From Pseudomonadota bacterium (GTDB taxonomy: Bacteria > Pseudomonadota > Gammaproteobacteria > UBA11654), in assembly GCA_029979325.1 (NCBI GenBank), contig JAPOHS010000014.1, forward strand, positions 1 through 20,955: a stretch of DNA of 20,955 nucleotides, given 5' to 3'. The stretch's first letter is position 1; each line of letters begins with the position of its first letter. Made by a program: the position numbers and the translations under genes. The notes below the pieces were generated by a model that was given only the letters and a program-made list of their open reading frames with translations, was not told the origin of the DNA and made no database searches. Below are positions 1 through 7,823 of this stretch, piece by piece.

Positions 1-539
1 ATCTCACTAAACCAGTCAGACACAACAAATCGAATATCTGATATTTCATGTTTTTCTGCATTCATTTTTGCAATTTTCAGTGCTTCCTCGCTGATATCAA
101 TTGCTGTGATATCAGGATTGCTGAGCTCTTTTTGAAGAACGATGGATATGATTCCAGATCCAGTTCCAAGCTCTAGAATATTTGGGGATTCGTGATTTTT
201 AAATATTTCAATTGCATTTTCAATTAACAACTCAGTTTCTGGTCTTGGAACCAGAACAGATTGATTGATGAAAAAATTCATAGACCAGAACTCTTTTTGG
301 CCCGTTAAATATGCCAATGGCATGCCCCTGAACCGTGATTCAATCATTGTTTTAAATTTATTCATGACTTTTGAGTCTATGTCGATGTCATCTGTGTGAA
401 ACTTTATTCGCTTGATATCAAGTAAGAATGACAAAAGAACTTCTGCTTCTAGTCTGGGAACATTAGATATCGATGATAGTTTTTTGGTTCCAGAGCGGAT
501 CAATGATTCTGCATTATTTAATCCTGATTCTTCAATCAT
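1..539 (-). CDS. prmC: Peptide chain release factor N5-glutamine methyltransferase PrmC (HemK), 3' part missing
   Basis: PrmC uses S-adenosylmethionine to methylate the glutamine of the GGQ motif in release factors RF1 and RF2, which speeds peptide release in the cytoplasm. About 179 N-terminal residues are visible. They include the PrmC-type helical N-terminal region, a PLAYLTGQKEFW segment near residues 74-85, VPRPETELL near 97-105, and the SAM-binding ILELGTGSG loop near 121-129. The catalytic NPPY motif would lie past the left edge of the window. The ATG at 539 lies inside the last codons of prfA and the genes overlap by 8 bases, so translation is probably coupled. This is the usual prfA-prmC order, and it places the enzyme beside its substrate. 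Nothing indicates a defect; the truncation is only the window edge. Confidence 0.93.
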   Translation of the reverse strand, partial: MIEESGLNNAESLIRSGTKKLSSISNVPRLEAEVLLSFLLDIKRIKFHTDDIDIDSKVMNKFKTMIESRFRGMPLAYLTGQKEFWSMNFFINQSVLVPRPETELLIENAIEIFKNHESPNILELGTGSGIISIVLQKELSNPDITAIDISEEALKIAKMNAEKHEISDIRFVVSDWFSE

Positions 540-1614
540 CGAGTTGTGCCATCTGCTTTGCTGCATTTTCTTGAACCAGTGAATCAATCATGGTCTCAAG
601 ATCTCCCTCCATAAACTCTGCAAGATTATATTGAGTGAGGTTGATCCTATGATCTGTGATTCTGCCTTGTGGATAATTATAGGTCCTGATCCTCTCAGAT
701 CGATCTCCACTTCCAACCAGCATTTTACGCTCCTCAGCTTGTTGGTCTTGGATCTTCTTTTGTTCCATGTCATAAATTTTTGCTTTGAGAAGCGACAATG
801 CTTTTGCTCGGTTCTTATGTTGTGAACGATTGTCCTGACATTCTGCAACAATCCCAGTAGGAATATGAGTAAGCCTAACAGCAGAGTCAGTTTTATTGAC
901 ATGTTGACCTCCAGCACCTGATGCTCTATAGGTATCAACCCTAAGATCACTATTGCTGATCTCTACTTCATTCATTTCATCTGCTTCAGCAATGATTGCA
1001 ACAGTGCATGCAGAAGTATGGATCCTTCCCTGTGATTCTGTCTTCGGTATTCTTTGTACACGGTGAGTGCCCGATTCAAATTTTAATTTTGAAAAGACAC
1101 CGCTTCCTTCAACTTTTGCTATGACTTCTTTGAAGCCGCCTTGCCCTGTCTCATTTTGATTGAGGATCTCCAGTGACCAACCATTCTTCTCGCAGAAACG
1201 TGCATACATTCTGAAAACATCCCCGGCAAATATGGCTGCTTCATCACCACCAGTGCCTGCACGTATTTCAAGAAAAACATTGCTCCCATCTCTTGGATCG
1301 CTGCTTAAAAGCATAGGAGTGATCTCATCCTCAATCTTTAAGAGTTCCTCTGAAATGCTATCAATCTCTTCCTTTGCAAGATCGCTCATGCTGCCATCAT
1401 CATCCTTTATGATTTCTTCCGCTGCCTCTTTTTCTTCTTCTAATGATTGATATTTTTCAAAAAGCACTACGACAGGTTCAATTCTCGAGAATTCTTTTGA
1501 GAGCTCGACCATTTTTTTGCCATCCGATTGTACTCCTTCATCTGCCAACTGATTTGCAATAGAATGGTACTGTTCTTGAATGAGCGCTAATTTTTTTACA
1601 ATGGATTTTTTCAT
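532..1614 (-). CDS. prfA: Peptide chain release factor 1 (RF1)
   Basis: RF1 reads UAA and UAG stop codons on the ribosome and triggers hydrolysis of the peptidyl-tRNA. The 360-residue product has the normal family length. It carries the stop-codon-reading PxT motif as P190-K191-T192, which marks RF1 and not the SPF-type RF2, and the catalytic GGQ at 235-237 within RASGAGGQHVN. Gln237 is the expected PrmC target. The acidic coiled N-terminal domain fills roughly the first 100 residues. The N-terminus MKKSIVKKL resembles other RF1 proteins, which supports the ATG at 1614. No clear ribosome binding site is visible. The start codon overlaps the proposed start of the divergent lolB by two bases, so the prfA promoter probably lies within the 5' end of lolB. 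hemA, which commonly precedes prfA in gammaproteobacteria, is absent here. Confidence 0.97.
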   Translation of the reverse strand: MKKSIVKKLALIQEQYHSIANQLADEGVQSDGKKMVELSKEFSRIEPVVVLFEKYQSLEEEKEAAEEIIKDDDGSMSDLAKEEIDSISEELLKIEDEITPMLLSSDPRDGSNVFLEIRAGTGGDEAAIFAGDVFRMYARFCEKNGWSLEILNQNETGQGGFKEVIAKVEGSGVFSKLKFESGTHRVQRIPKTESQGRIHTSACTVAIIAEADEMNEVEISNSDLRVDTYRASGAGGQHVNKTDSAVRLTHIPTGIVAECQDNRSQHKNRAKALSLLKAKIYDMEQKKIQDQQAEERKMLVGSGDRSERIRTYNYPQGRITDHRINLTQYNLAEFMEGDLETMIDSLVQENAAKQMAQLDD

Positions 1615-2173
1615 GCTATTTCAATCTTATACTGCCCGGTATTTTATACACAAAAAAATTCTTAGTATTGCTAATTCTAGAGCATGTATATTTTTGTTTT
1701 TTTTACTGCTTCTGAATGGTTGCGCCACCAATCAGAATCAATTGATCAAGAAAACAATGGATAAGGAATTTCTCAATCAATCTTTTACGCTTTCTGGCTC
1801 CATATCAATCAAATCAGAAGCTGGTAATTTCATTGGATCGTATAATCTAGAAAATGGACTTGCTGAGTCATTTCAAGTGAATGATATTTTTGGTAGAGAG
1901 GTTTTTTTGGCAGAACCTAGTATTAGTAACGAGCTAATCGGTCAGTTGGACAAGACATCTTTAGAGATTTATCAATACTTTCAAGAATGGGGGAGCTTTT
2001 CATCGATTCTTCTCGCAATCGATGATATTGAGGCACTGAAATCAAAGCTAAACTTATCAATTACTTATCGGGGTACTCAGGTTATACATTCATACACAAT
2101 GCCAAGGACGATAAGTATCATTGGCACTAATTATGAGCTCACACTCACGATTAAAAATCTTAAATTCACCTGA
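1613..2173 (+). CDS. lolB: Probable outer-membrane lipoprotein LolB
   Basis: LolB is itself a lipoprotein. It receives lipoproteins from periplasmic LolA and inserts them into the inner leaflet of the outer membrane. Seen here: a basic N-terminal stretch, a strongly hydrophobic segment and a lipobox ending LLLLNGC (Cys about residue 37), followed by a roughly 150-residue mature domain with short beta-strand-like segments such as FTLSGSISIK. Length is close to the usual 190-210. Sequence similarity to LolB is weak by eye. The name rests mainly on the lipobox, the length and the position just upstream of tRNA-Gln/prs/rplY/pth, where lolB sits in related bacteria. The ATG at 1613 gives an unusually long signal peptide, overlaps the prfA start codon, and has no clear ribosome binding site, so the true start is uncertain. 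ispE, which often follows lolB, is missing. Confidence 0.72.
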   Translation: MLFQSYTARYFIHKKILSIANSRACIFLFFLLLLNGCATNQNQLIKKTMDKEFLNQSFTLSGSISIKSEAGNFIGSYNLENGLAESFQVNDIFGREVFLAEPSISNELIGQLDKTSLEIYQYFQEWGSFSSILLAIDDIEALKSKLNLSITYRGTQVIHSYTMPRTISIIGTNYELTLTIKNLKFT

Positions 2174-2190
2174 CGTAAACCACTCCCATC

Positions 2191-2219
2191 TTGACACATA
2201 GGTTCCTCGTCTTCAGAAT
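2191..2219 (+). promoter_or_regulatory. Probable sigma-70 promoter of tRNA-Gln
   Basis: A perfect -35 hexamer TTGACA (2191-2196) is followed after 17 bases by CAGAAT (2214-2219), a 4/6 match to the -10 consensus. Transcription would start near 2226, about 20 bases before the mature tRNA end. The other tRNA in this window has the same layout, a perfect -35 with a weaker -10. prs, 39 bases beyond the tRNA, may be read from the same promoter. Confidence 0.6.
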
Positions 2220-2246
2220 GACATTTCTGCGACTTATGTAGATTGT

Positions 2247-2321
2247 TGGGGTGTAGCCAAGCGGTAAGGCAACGGGTTTTGATCCCGTGATGCGTAGGTT
2301 CGAATCCTACCACCCCAGCCA
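2247..2321 (+). tRNA. tRNA-Gln (anticodon UUG)
   Basis: The 75-base cloverleaf has a 7-bp acceptor stem (TGGGGTG with CACCCCA), an anticodon stem ACGGG/CCCGT around the loop TTTTGAT, and anticodon TTG at 2279-2281, which reads CAA and CAG. A standard T arm follows (GTAGGTTCGAATCCTAC), then discriminator G and an encoded CCA end. The U1-A72 type acceptor pair and G73 are typical of bacterial tRNA-Gln. Its position between lolB and prs is conserved in several gammaproteobacteria. Confidence 0.97.
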
Positions 2322-2360
2322 CTCAGAGCTGCTTAATTTGACTCGATTGATTGAGAGAAA

Positions 2361-3314
2361 ATGAAGAAAGAAAAACTAATTCTTTTTGCGGGACCAGCAT
2401 CCAAAGAGTTGGGCTCACAGATAGCGAGATATTTAAATGAACCACTTGGTTTCATTCAGGTTGGAGCCTTCAGCGATGGTGAAACCAGCATTGAAGTTTC
2501 ACAAAACATAAGGGGAATGGATGTATTTTTAATTCAATCCACTTATCAACCCGGCAATGAGCATCTCATGCAGCTTCTATTGATGGCAGATGCATGCAAA
2601 AGGGCATCGGCCAATTCTGTTTCAGCCGTCATTCCCTATTTTGGTTATTCTAGGCAAGACAGAAGACCAAGGAATACCAGAGGCCCTGTTTCTGCAAAAT
2701 TGGTTGCGGATCTGATTGAAACAGCCGATATAAAAAGGGTCATCACTGTCGATCTCCATGCAGATCAGATTGAGGGTTTCTTCTCTATTCCTGTCGATAA
2801 CATTTATTCTTCAACCATTCTCATGAGCGACATGTGGAGACAAGGTTATCCAGATCAGGTTATTGTTTCTCCAGATGTAGGCGGTGTCCAAAGGGCAAGG
2901 GCAATTGCCAGAAGATTGGGCAATGCAAGTTTGGCAATCATTGATAAAAGGCGTGAAGCAGCCAATAAGTCTGAAGTGATGAACATCATTGGTGATGTCG
3001 ATCAAAAAACAGCAATCATATTTGATGACATGGTTGATACTGCTGGCACGCTTTGTAATGCTGCTGCTGCGCTGAAAGAAAAGGGCGCTTTGAAAACAGT
3101 GGCTTATGCTGCTCACCCTGTTCTGTCAGGACCGGCAATAGAGAGAATAGCCGATTCTGAACTTGATGAGCTGGTTGTCACTGACACCATTCCGCTCACT
3201 CAGGAGGCAAAAGATACCGGCAAAATTCGACAGCTTACAATTGCCGAGCTTTTGGGGGAGACAATCGAAAGGATTGTGGCCGATCAATCCGTCAGTTCTC
3301 TTTATGCAGAATAG
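2361..3314 (+). CDS. prs: Ribose-phosphate pyrophosphokinase (PRPP synthase)
   Basis: Prs transfers pyrophosphate from ATP to ribose 5-phosphate to make PRPP, the precursor of purines, pyrimidines, histidine, tryptophan and NAD. The 317-residue product has the length of class I enzymes. Visible motifs are RQDRR (98-102, ATP site), VDLHADQIEGFF (130-141), the flexible-loop DKRR (195-198) and the PRPP-binding DDMVDTAGT (222-230). The ATG at 2361 follows a GAGAGAAA stretch that can act as ribosome binding site, and it gives the standard N-terminus ending in the LILFAGPAS strand. The gene lies 39 bases after tRNA-Gln and 93 bases before rplY. No terminator is visible between tRNA and prs, so they may share a transcript. 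Confidence 0.98.
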   Translation: MKKEKLILFAGPASKELGSQIARYLNEPLGFIQVGAFSDGETSIEVSQNIRGMDVFLIQSTYQPGNEHLMQLLLMADACKRASANSVSAVIPYFGYSRQDRRPRNTRGPVSAKLVADLIETADIKRVITVDLHADQIEGFFSIPVDNIYSSTILMSDMWRQGYPDQVIVSPDVGGVQRARAIARRLGNASLAIIDKRREAANKSEVMNIIGDVDQKTAIIFDDMVDTAGTLCNAAAALKEKGALKTVAYAAHPVLSGPAIERIADSELDELVVTDTIPLTQEAKDTGKIRQLTIAELLGETIERIVADQSVSSLYAE

Positions 3315-3407
3315 GGCGATTTTATCGTCACTTTTCTCTAGCCACATCGCTTAACTTCGGTTATCATTTGCGACCATTTTCGAATAAACAGATTTGAGGA
3401 ATTAAAA

Positions 3408-4115
3408 ATGGCCACAGATTACGATCTGAATACAGTCTCAAGGGAAGATGTTGGCACAAGTCATTCTAGAAGAATGAGGCGTGAAGGCATGGTTCCTGCT
3501 GTTGTCTATGGTGCTGGTAAGGACAGTGTCAAGGTATCCATTAGTCATAACGAATTGCTCAAAAAGTTAAACAATGAAGCATTCCTTAACAGTATCTTGA
3601 CGATCAGTGTCGATGACAAAGAGGAATCTGTTTTAATCAAAGACATTCAAGTTCATCCATCCAGAAGGCAAGTGATGCATTTGGACTTACAAAGGGTTCG
3701 TTCGGATGTTGCCATTAAGGTTTCTGTGCCACTTGCATTCATCAATGATGACATTGCAGTGGGTGTGAAACTGGGTGGCGGAACCGTAACACCTTTGATG
3801 AATGAGGTCGAAATCAGTTGTCTACCTAAAAATCTTCCAGAAAGATTGGAAGTCGATGTTGAGACACTCGAATTGGATGACATGCTCTACCTCGAAGACA
3901 TCGTGCTTCCAGACGGCGTAGAAATTTCACTCTTGACACAAGAAGAACCCGCGAATGAGCCAATTGTTGCTGTCAGATTATTGCAAATCCAAGAAGAGCC
4001 TGAAGTTGAAGAAGTTGTTGAAGGCGAAGAGGGTGAAGAAGGAGTTGAGGCTGCCGCGGATGGCGAGGAAGCTTCTGAATCCGAAGGAGAATCCGAGGAT
4101 AGCAAAGAGGAATAA
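3408..4115 (+). CDS. rplY: 50S ribosomal protein L25, long CTC form with acidic tail
   Basis: L25 binds 5S rRNA in the large ribosomal subunit. The 235-residue product is the long (TL5/CTC) form: an N-terminal 5S-binding beta-barrel (about 1-95, with RREGMVPAVVYG near 24-35 and the VHPSRRQVMHLDLQRV segment near 82-97), then a second CTC domain (about 98-190). It ends in a tail of roughly 40 residues that is almost entirely Glu, Asp, Gly and Ser. Such an acidic extension occurs in other long L25 proteins. A GAGGA ribosome binding site sits 7 bases before the ATG. pth begins 17 bases downstream, the usual rplY-pth pairing. Confidence 0.96.
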   Translation: MATDYDLNTVSREDVGTSHSRRMRREGMVPAVVYGAGKDSVKVSISHNELLKKLNNEAFLNSILTISVDDKEESVLIKDIQVHPSRRQVMHLDLQRVRSDVAIKVSVPLAFINDDIAVGVKLGGGTVTPLMNEVEISCLPKNLPERLEVDVETLELDDMLYLEDIVLPDGVEISLLTQEEPANEPIVAVRLLQIQEEPEVEEVVEGEEGEEGVEAAADGEEASESEGESEDSKEE

Positions 4116-4132
4116 AAACCCTCTTGTAGACC

Positions 4133-4714
4133 ATGCGTCCTGCAGACATCATTCCAAAAGTTTTTATCGGTCTGGGTAATCCAGGTGATCGATATCAGCA
4201 AACTCGTCACAATCTCGGCTATCTTTCTTTAGATGCTTTTTTAAAAAGACATCAGTTGTCAGACTTAAAAGATGACAAGAAATCCGATGGCTCCATCATC
4301 AAGGCCACTCTGTTTGATAAAGAATTTTTATTGTTTAAGTCCTCTAGATATATGAATGAGAGCGGACTCTCAGTCAATCGTCTTAGAAAATATCGAAATA
4401 TCAGGATGGAAGATGTTTGCATCATCCATGATGATCTCGATCTGAATGTTGGAGAGGTCAGAATCAAATATTCGGGCGGTCATGGCGGTCACAATGGCCT
4501 TAGGGATATTATTCAAGCATGTGGCACCAAGGATTTCATTCGTATCCGAATGGGCATTGGCCATCCTGAAAAAGATGAGGTGATTGATTATGTTTTATCC
4601 AAACCCAAAAAAGCAGAAAAGGAAATCTTAGATCAATCCATTCATCAGGCTGCCGATGTGATGGATTCGTTATTGCAAAATGGTCTCGATGAGACCATGA
4701 ATCGTTTTAACTGA
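4133..4714 (+). CDS. pth: Peptidyl-tRNA hydrolase
   Basis: Pth hydrolyses the ester bond of peptidyl-tRNAs that drop off the ribosome, freeing tRNA and peptide in the cytoplasm. The 193-residue product matches the bacterial family. Active-site residues corresponding to the E. coli enzyme are visible: N16 in GLGNPG, the catalytic H26 in TRHNLG, N75 in YMNESG, D100 in IHDDLDL, and N121 in GGHGGHNGL. The short MRPADIIPK leader before the first beta strand is a little longer than usual but is the only ATG available. There is no strong ribosome binding site, so translation may be coupled to rplY 17 bases upstream. The 3' end overlaps the convergent methionine synthase gene by 8 bases. Confidence 0.97.
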   Translation: MRPADIIPKVFIGLGNPGDRYQQTRHNLGYLSLDAFLKRHQLSDLKDDKKSDGSIIKATLFDKEFLLFKSSRYMNESGLSVNRLRKYRNIRMEDVCIIHDDLDLNVGEVRIKYSGGHGGHNGLRDIIQACGTKDFIRIRMGIGHPEKDEVIDYVLSKPKKAEKEILDQSIHQAADVMDSLLQNGLDETMNRFN

Positions 4715-5735
4715 TTCTTTTTGCAGCCCTTTCGGCCCCCTCACCAAGGGCTTTTAATTTTTGTTTTGCCACTTCAACTGAGATTGGAGCCATCCCACAG
4801 TTTGTGCAGGGTATCAAGCGCTCAGCTTCAACGTGATCGAGTGCAGATATGATATTCATTTCAACCTCTTCAGGGGTCTCAATATGATCTCTCACAACCG
4901 ATATCACACCGACCATGATTTCTTTATCGGGTAAGAGCCTCATCAATTCAGGCGGAACCCTTGAGCCCGCAAATTCTAAGGAAACTTGATCAATATTGCT
5001 CCGATTGATCGCAGGGAAGAGGTTTTCATATTGTCTCCATTGATCGCCCAATGTTTTTTTCCAATTGATGTTTTCCTCAATTCCATACCCATAGCAAATG
5101 TGAACTGCGGTTTTACAATCAAGACCATCGATTGCGATTTCCAAGGCATCCATCCCCCATTCAGTGCTTTCTTTTAGAAAGCTATTGAAGGCAGGTTCAT
5201 CAAATTGAATGACATCAATGCCTGCTTCACACAATGTTTTTGCTTCATCATTGAGTAGCTTTGCAAACTCCATGGACATCTCTTTCTTGTTGGCATAATA
5301 CTCATTGGCAATGGTATCGGATATGGTCATGGGTCCTGGCAGTGTGAATTTGGTGAGCTTTTCTGTATTTGATCTGAGAAAATTTGCTTCCTCAATGTGA
5401 ACGCTGCCTGATTTTTTCAATGGATCTGTCACTGTCGGGACTTCGACAACATAACGGTCATTTCTGATTCCCATTTGTGTTTTCTTTTCCCAATTGATTC
5501 CTTCAATGGTTTCTAAAAAACCGTGGACAAAATGAATTCTGAATTGTTCGCCCTCAGAAATGATTTCCATTCCGGATTCTTCCTGTTCATTGATCCACAT
5601 TGCAGCCGATTCTCTTTTTTTCTCGACAAGCGAATCACCCGAATCCATCCAAGCAGGCCATAGCTTTTCAGTTTCAGCCAGCCAATTGGGCTTAGGTAAG
5701 CTGCCAGCAGTTGTTGCTTTAAATATTTTCGCCAT
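4707..5735 (-). CDS. Core MetE-type methionine synthase, MesD-like (folate-independent class)
   Basis: A single-domain relative of the catalytic half of cobalamin-independent methionine synthase, expected to methylate homocysteine to methionine. From the ATG at 5735 the product is 342 residues and begins with the typical ATTAGSLPKPNWLAE. The zinc ligands of MetE are present as HxC in AVHICYGYG, Glu in SLEFAGS, and Cys in TNCGMAP. The folate-binding N-terminal half of full-length MetE is absent. The segments AVHICYGYGI, WKKTLGDQWRQYE and FDEPAFNSF match my recollection of the MesD group, which in known cases needs the partner MesX (DUF1852). No DUF1852 gene lies nearby. An in-frame GTG at 5762 could add nine residues but would be atypical for the family. 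It is divergent from ychF. Confidence 0.85.
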   Translation of the reverse strand: MAKIFKATTAGSLPKPNWLAETEKLWPAWMDSGDSLVEKKRESAAMWINEQEESGMEIISEGEQFRIHFVHGFLETIEGINWEKKTQMGIRNDRYVVEVPTVTDPLKKSGSVHIEEANFLRSNTEKLTKFTLPGPMTISDTIANEYYANKKEMSMEFAKLLNDEAKTLCEAGIDVIQFDEPAFNSFLKESTEWGMDALEIAIDGLDCKTAVHICYGYGIEENINWKKTLGDQWRQYENLFPAINRSNIDQVSLEFAGSRVPPELMRLLPDKEIMVGVISVVRDHIETPEEVEMNIISALDHVEAERLIPCTNCGMAPISVEVAKQKLKALGEGAERAAKRIS

Positions 5736-5797
5736 TTCAATGAATATCTTGTTAAACTCCACTCACTTTAAATCGACTATTCAATAAATCAAGGCAT

Positions 5798-6895
5798 ATG
5801 GGCATCAAGTGCGGCATTGTAGGGCTTCCAAACGTTGGTAAATCATCCCTGTTCAATATCCTTTCAGAAGGAAAGGCAGAAGCAGCGAATTATCCCTTTT
5901 GTACCATCGAGCCCAATGTTGGAGTTGTCATGGTCCCTGATTCACGCCTGGATCAATTGTCTGCGATCAATCATCCTGAAGAAGTCATTCCATCGATCGT
6001 TGAGTTTGTCGATATCGCAGGATTGGTGGAAGGCGCTTCACAAGGCGAAGGGCTTGGAAATAAGTTTTTGGCAAATATTCGAGAAACAGATGCGATCATT
6101 CATGTGGTTCGATGCTTTGAGGACAAGAATGTTACCCACGTCTCCGATGAAATCAATCCGGTCAATGATTTTGAAATCATCAATACCGAATTATTGCTGG
6201 CCGATATTCAAACAGTTGAACGTAATCTGGAGAGAGCAGGAAAGCAGTCAAAGGCTGGCGACAAAGCGATGTTAGCAAAGCATGCTTTTTTGGAGTCTCT
6301 TTTGGAGCATCTCAATGATGATCTTCCAGCGAGAACATTCAATGTTGAGAAAGACCAAGAAGGGATCATGAAAGAGCTTTCTCTTTTGACTAAGAAACCC
6401 ATGTTGTGTCTTGCAAATATTGATGAGTCGAGCATCACCGATGAAACAGAGGGCTTGCAAGCCCTGCAAGAGAAAGTGAAGTCAGTTGAAGATGCAGAGC
6501 TTCTCAAACTCTGTGTCTCACTTGAGCTTGAAATCAGTGCCCTTGAGCCATCTGAGATGAAAGAGTTCTTGGATGAACTGAGTTTGGAAGAGCCCGCAAT
6601 CAATAAGCTGATTCGTGCCTCATATGATTTACTCAATCTACAAACTTTCTTTACGGCTGGACCCAAAGAGGTTCGCGCTTGGCCAGTTAGAAAGCAATCA
6701 TTGGCGCCACAAGCAGCAGGGACGATTCACACCGATTTTGAGAGGGGTTTTATAAAAGCGGAAGTGATTGGTTTCGATGACTACATTGAGCACGGAGGAG
6801 AACAGGGCGCTAAGTCAACTGGCAAATTAAGACTCGAAGGAAAGGATTATATTGTGCAAGAGGGCGATGTGATGCACTTTAAGTTCAACGTATAG
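5798..6895 (+). CDS. ychF: Redox-regulated ATPase/GTPase YchF (OBG family)
   Basis: YchF is a universally conserved P-loop NTPase that binds ribosomes and in E. coli prefers ATP. It is linked to translation control and the oxidative stress response. The 365-residue product has the standard length. The P-loop GLPNVGKSS spans residues 9-17. Switch II is DIAGLVEGASQGEGLGNKFL, with Leu in place of the usual catalytic Gln as expected for the family. A nucleotide-specificity segment LANIDES lies near residue 205. A coiled-coil insertion occupies about 130-200, and the C-terminal TGS domain starts near FFTAGPKEVRAW and ends with GDVMHFKFNV. It follows pth in the common pth-ychF arrangement, here split by the inverted methionine synthase gene. 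The 3' end overlaps the convergent acetyltransferase by 11 bases. Confidence 0.97.
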   Translation: MGIKCGIVGLPNVGKSSLFNILSEGKAEAANYPFCTIEPNVGVVMVPDSRLDQLSAINHPEEVIPSIVEFVDIAGLVEGASQGEGLGNKFLANIRETDAIIHVVRCFEDKNVTHVSDEINPVNDFEIINTELLLADIQTVERNLERAGKQSKAGDKAMLAKHAFLESLLEHLNDDLPARTFNVEKDQEGIMKELSLLTKKPMLCLANIDESSITDETEGLQALQEKVKSVEDAELLKLCVSLELEISALEPSEMKEFLDELSLEEPAINKLIRASYDLLNLQTFFTAGPKEVRAWPVRKQSLAPQAAGTIHTDFERGFIKAEVIGFDDYIEHGGEQGAKSTGKLRLEGKDYIVQEGDVMHFKFNV

Positions 6896-7334
6896 CTCTC
6901 TCAATCTTCATCTCAATTCGATGCAGGCCTTCACCCCAACCATTTTCAATATAATCAATTCTAATTGCCCCAAATTTCACAAAGAATGCCTCTGTTTGCT
7001 GACTTGTGGAAAGAAATAGTTTGTCCAATTGATTGCTCTCCAAATATGAAAATACTCTTTCCATGATCAAGCGACCGATGCCCTGATTTTGGTATTTTGG
7101 ATGGATGAGGGTCCAACTTTGAGAGGCAGATTCAGATGATGTTTTATGGACCCCATAGGCACCGATTAAAATCGAATCGTGATGGATGGTTACATACCCT
7201 TCCTTTGTTTGATTGAGGAATTCGATGTAATCATTCTTTTCTATCGAGGCAAAATATTTTGGGCAATTGAGGTCAAATAATTCCAAGCACTGCTCATAGT
7301 TTTCTTTTGAGTATGCTTTGAATCTTAAATTCAT
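6885..7334 (-). CDS. GNAT-family N-acetyltransferase
   Basis: A 149-residue protein with the fold signature of GCN5-related acetyltransferases, which move an acetyl group from acetyl-CoA to an amine. The acetyl-CoA-binding motif A appears as WTLIHPKYQNQGIGRLIMERVF near residues 75-96, including the Q-x-x-G-x-G loop QNQGIG. A late beta-strand region (FLSTSQQTEAFFVKFGAIRI) corresponds to motif B. Substrate is unknown. Its ATG shares ATGA with the stop of the upstream exported four-Cys gene, so the two are translationally coupled. Its end overlaps ychF. It could act on small molecules or protein N-termini; nothing in the context decides. Confidence 0.85.
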   Translation of the reverse strand: MNLRFKAYSKENYEQCLELFDLNCPKYFASIEKNDYIEFLNQTKEGYVTIHHDSILIGAYGVHKTSSESASQSWTLIHPKYQNQGIGRLIMERVFSYLESNQLDKLFLSTSQQTEAFFVKFGAIRIDYIENGWGEGLHRIEMKIERAIR

Positions 7335-7726
7335 CTGCTTGACTTACTCTCATCCCACTTTGAGAATTTTTCCAACATGCTTTTGGTATTTTTTCCCCTG
7401 TACCAAAATATATTCTTGTGATCCTTTATGCAGTCAATGCCTCTCTTTTCAATCTCAGTTGCCATGATTTTGTAATTATCCAGTAGCAGTTTTTTAGAAG
7501 CACTGGGATCAGCCATTGGGAAATAGAAATAGTGACAAAGTGTGCCGTCATCCTCCGATTTCCAATAAATTCTCAGACTTTCCAAGGTTTGTTCTGCATC
7601 TGTTCTGCAAGGAAAGACTTTTGTGAGAAATGGAATGAAGCTGAAAGTACATTCATGCGACTCTACTTTTGCCTCGATATCACTCGAGCCAAGAAGGAAA
7701 TAAATCAACAGAAAGTACATCTTCAT
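7331..7726 (-). CDS. Small exported protein with four cysteines, function unknown
   Basis: I do not recognise this family. From the ATG at 7726 the product is 131 residues. It starts with a signal-peptide-like MKMYFLLIYFLLGSSDIEA and a plausible cleavage site near Ala19, followed by a soluble region with four cysteines (in HECTF, PCRTD, TLCHY and GIDCI). That number suits two disulfide bonds in the periplasm. The C-terminal third is basic and rich in Lys. An in-frame TTG at 7741, with a GAAGAG stretch 8 bases before it, is an alternative start that would add five residues; ATG at 7720 is another. The stop overlaps the start of the acetyltransferase gene by four bases, so the two are coupled, although one product is exported and the other cytoplasmic. 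Confidence 0.65.
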   Translation of the reverse strand: MKMYFLLIYFLLGSSDIEAKVESHECTFSFIPFLTKVFPCRTDAEQTLESLRIYWKSEDDGTLCHYFYFPMADPSASKKLLLDNYKIMATEIEKRGIDCIKDHKNIFWYRGKNTKSMLEKFSKWDESKSSR

Positions 7727-7823
7727 ATCTAGATACCGCAATCAGATTCTCTTCATAATAAAACCATATTTTTGATGCCAAAACCAATGTAGTATCTATA
7801 TTAAAAGCAATTGGAGTAAGAAC

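Noticed and set aside
2131..2322. 63-codon minus-strand ORF with GFEPTHHGIKTRCLTAW
   Set aside because: It is the antisense of tRNA-Gln; this translation is a well-known spurious protein produced from tRNA-Gln genes.
3887..4210. 107-codon minus-strand ORF rich in Ser, Pro and Thr
   Set aside because: It is the antisense of the acidic tail of L25 (GAA/GAG codons read as Ser/Leu) and has no independent support.
6208..6666. 152-codon minus-strand ORF inside ychF
   Set aside because: It is a Ser-rich antisense shadow of a highly conserved GTPase gene.
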